This document shows positions 62,455 to 64,000 of a stretch of 64,000 nucleotides of DNA, one piece after another (positions within the stretch are counted from its first letter, which is position 1; each line of letters starts with the position of its first letter). The notes under the pieces were generated by a model. The model was not told the DNA's origin and ran no database searches. It saw nothing but the letters and a program-made list of their open reading frames with translations. The DNA lies in assembly GCA_947477655.1 (NCBI GenBank), contig CANJTS010000001.1, positions 434,001 to 498,000 of the forward strand, in the 5' to 3' direction. The position numbers and the translations under genes were made by a program. The DNA comes from CAILUG01 sp903844415. Lineage in GTDB: Bacteria; Pseudomonadota; Gammaproteobacteria; Pseudomonadales; Pseudohongiellaceae.

Positions 62455-63102
62455 ATGAGCAAAGCTAAGAAAACACACCCTTATTTGTTAAACACTTTGC
62501 TGCTGTGTTTACCCTTACTGTTGGTCAGTGCTTGCTCGGTAAGTACCATTACTTTGACCGGGAGTTATCCTACGCCGCTGGCACAAAAACTCCCATTGAC
62601 CGTCGGTGTTTATTACCCGGACGAGCTCAAAAATTACACTTTCACTGAATTTGACGACAGCACTGGCAAGGATCAGTACGTCATCCAAAGTGGGTCCTCG
62701 CAAATCGCATTGTTCAACACTTTGTTGCCGGCTTTGTTTGAAAATGTGGTGATGCTCGATACTCTGGACAATGTGCAAAGCAACACCAGCGTGGATGCAG
62801 TGTTTGTCCCTGCCATTGTGGAATTCCAACTCGGGCTGCCGAGCAAAACCAAACTCAATGTTTATGAGATCTGGGTCAAGTACAACATGCGCTTAGAAAA
62901 TAATGAAGGTGAAGTCATTGCTGATTGGGTAATGCCTGCTTACGGCAAGTCTCCGGAAGAATCTTTTCAGTCGGTTGATAATGGCATACAAAACGCAGCG
63001 GTGGTCGCCATGCGCGATCTAGCCGCCAGCTTTACCCTTGAGTTTGCCGACAACCCCGAAGTAAACGAATGGCTTAAAGAAAACGAATATCTCGCCAAAT
63101 AA
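62455..63102 (+). CDS. Outer-membrane lipoprotein of unknown function
   Basis: 215 residues from ATG 62455, which gives a compact signal peptide ending in the lipobox LVSAC (Cys27, Ser at +2). ATG 62395 is in frame but adds 20 residues unlike a signal sequence. The mature region PLTVGVYYPDELKNYTFTEF and IALFNTLLPALFENVVMLDTL has the alpha/beta pattern of small LptE/TolB-N-type outer-membrane lipoproteins; then VFVPAIVEFQLGLP and a C-terminal helix. It may be a ring or pilotin subunit of the cluster (inference). Confidence 0.7.
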   Translation: MSKAKKTHPYLLNTLLLCLPLLLVSACSVSTITLTGSYPTPLAQKLPLTVGVYYPDELKNYTFTEFDDSTGKDQYVIQSGSSQIALFNTLLPALFENVVMLDTLDNVQSNTSVDAVFVPAIVEFQLGLPSKTKLNVYEIWVKYNMRLENNEGEVIADWVMPAYGKSPEESFQSVDNGIQNAAVVAMRDLAASFTLEFADNPEVNEWLKENEYLAK

Positions 63103-63167
63103 TGTACTAAAAATAGTACTAAAAAAAAGCACACTAAAAACAGGCAACATGTGCAGGTAATGCCACC

Positions 63168-63227
63168 ATGAACATGAGAATGAACATGAGAATGAACATG
63201 AGAATGATCATGAGAATGAACATAAAC
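63168..63227 (+). repeat. 12-bp tandem repeat over the lipoprotein start codons
   Basis: The unit ATGAACATGAGA occurs three times, then a variant with ATCATG and a diverged ATGAACATAAAC, making five near-copies that encode MNMR, MNMR, MNMR, MIMR, MNIN. Each copy holds up to two in-frame ATGs. Because 12 is a multiple of 3, copy-number change keeps the frame but alters the number and spacing of starts. Confidence 0.85.
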
Positions 63228-63884
63228 AGATCCAGTATTCTTACCTGCCTGCCACTCTTGCTTACGTTAACACTGCCGGCTTGTACTACTACTGAAATTG
63301 ATGAATTTCGGCAGGGTGAAACCAGCATCTCCGCCAGTGAAAAAATCGTCATTTTAGGTCGTAGGCAAAATAACAATTACGAAACTGAAGGCAGCTTTGT
63401 TAATTGTGTTGCCAATATTGTCAGTTCGGGCAAAGACGGCATAACGGTTGTACCTGAACAAGAATTTTTGGATGCCATGTTTCCTTTTTTTGAACCCCGC
63501 ACTGCGCCCATGCGTACAACTCACTTAAAGGAATTGATGAGCGTGGAAGTTGCGGAGCAAAAATTAGAAGAGTTTGGCGTTGAATATATCGTTTGGCTTG
63601 ATGGCCTCACGCAACGCACGGATGGTGGGGGCTCCATGTCATGTGTTATTGGACCAGGTGGTGGTGGTTGTTTCGGTTTTGGCACCTGGACAGACGATTC
63701 TAATTTTGAAGCGGAAATCTGGGATATGGACACTCAAGAGTCTGTTGGCTCTATCAGCACTGATGCCAATGGTCAGTCTTATATGCCCGCTATTGTGATC
63801 CCGATCCCTTTTATTGCGCGCGTGGAAGCTAATGCGTGTAGCGGACTTGGCAATCAACTCAAACAATTTATTAAAGGCAGTTAA
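63168..63884 (+). CDS. Lipoprotein with repetitive start region
   Basis: 238 residues from the first ATG, but the start is ambiguous: 12-bp repeats put several in-frame ATGs at 63168-63218. A lipobox LPAC (Cys39 of the longest form, Thr at +2) follows the hydrophobic LLLTLTLP. The mature part has KIVILGRRQNNNYETEGSFVNCVANIV, EFGVEYIVWLDGLTQ, a Gly-rich CVIGPGGGGCFGFG segment and an IWDMDTQESVGSISTDANG strand pair, a layout seen in small envelope lipoproteins. Family not recognised. Four cysteines in the mature part may form disulfides. Confidence 0.65.
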   Translation: MNMRMNMRMNMRMIMRMNINRSSILTCLPLLLTLTLPACTTTEIDEFRQGETSISASEKIVILGRRQNNNYETEGSFVNCVANIVSSGKDGITVVPEQEFLDAMFPFFEPRTAPMRTTHLKELMSVEVAEQKLEEFGVEYIVWLDGLTQRTDGGGSMSCVIGPGGGGCFGFGTWTDDSNFEAEIWDMDTQESVGSISTDANGQSYMPAIVIPIPFIARVEANACSGLGNQLKQFIKGS

Positions 63885-63962
63885 GCTGCCTTGCACTTGC
63901 TAGCTTGTGGAATATCCATAACTTCAGTTTGGATTAAGATTAACAGGAGTACACTGGAGTTC

Positions 63963-64000
63963 ATGCAAAACCAACCTGCCCTTACATTAAGCCACCAACT
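63963..64000 (+). CDS. Start of next gene, truncated by window
   Basis: ATG 63963 has GGAG 5 bases upstream and reads MQNQPALTLSHQ to the window end without a stop. Only 12 residues are visible, so no function can be given. The strong ribosome-binding site makes it a likely real gene. It might continue the envelope cluster or be unrelated. Confidence 0.5.
   Translation, partial: MQNQPALTLSHQ

Noticed and set aside
63168..63227. Phase-variation repeat by frame switching
   Set aside because: The unit is 12 bases, so copy changes keep the frame.
50694..63884. Zorya-type defence system
   Set aside because: The ExbB/MotA-like protein suggested ZorA, but there is no OmpA-domain ZorB, no ZorC, no SNF2-type ZorD and no ZorE; lipoproteins and PEGA proteins do not fit.

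Overview
The window is a dense, mostly housekeeping stretch of a gammaproteobacterial chromosome. Support for this comes from gene order and family type: rlmJ, ptsP-lgt-thyA-folA with rppH upstream, rsmE, a PII gene, ubiK, comM (yifB), rep, rsmD/ftsY, coaD-yfhL and mutM. Serine-rich linkers, an ACR3 arsenite pump, a secreted matrixin and a Tat-exported molybdoenzyme fit an aquatic or marine lineage (inference). The only run of more than 300 bases without a gene is 51564-52186. No tRNA, rRNA, CRISPR array, insertion sequence, prophage or DNA-binding transcription factor was recognised.

Layout. 1-6.0 kb: 3' part of ilvD, a MazG-like pyrophosphohydrolase, rlmJ, a DUF4153 membrane protein and an arsenite pump/arsenate reductase pair. 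6.0-15.4 kb: cupin, a small membrane protein with an apparent -1 frameshift, then a long minus-strand series read from high to low coordinate: gcvH, rppH, ptsP, lgt, thyA, folA, an alpha/beta hydrolase and a NERD-nuclease/UvrD-like helicase. 15.5-19.6 kb: Fur-box-controlled iron(III) ABC uptake genes (binding protein and fused permease, no ATPase here) and a UbiH-type hydroxylase. 19.7-25.0 kb: rsmE, glnK, ubiK, comM, rep. 25.1-27.9 kb: cytochrome c5 and a secreted matrixin with a partner protein. 28.1-33.4 kb: dTDP-rhamnose operon with an epimerase and a glycosyltransferase. 33.5-39.8 kb: poorly characterised secreted proteins, a SapC-family protein, REP-like hairpins and two tandem paralogous TPR proteins with TonB-C-like tails. 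40.0-50.7 kb: two-subunit isoquinoline-oxidoreductase-type molybdoenzyme, LarA-family racemase, PuuD-like membrane protein, ftsY, rsmD, ridA-like, coaD, yfhL, two secreted conserved proteins and mutM.

50.7-63.9 kb is the most unusual part. A MotA/TolQ/ExbB-type proton-channel protein is divergent from a run of envelope genes: a polyserine lipoprotein, a second lipoprotein, a bitopic TPR protein, a bitopic PEGA/formylglycine-generating-enzyme-fold protein, a small exported protein, a degenerate Hsp70/actin-fold protein with an FHA-like tail, two von Willebrand A proteins and two further lipoproteins. Both VWA proteins carry an N-terminal SFLD-CGFGA transmembrane segment with an Asp placed like the proton-carrying Asp of ExbD, TolR and MotB. 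My working model (inference) is a proton-motive-force-driven envelope-spanning machine in which the VWA proteins replace ExbD/MotB. I know of no name for this set.
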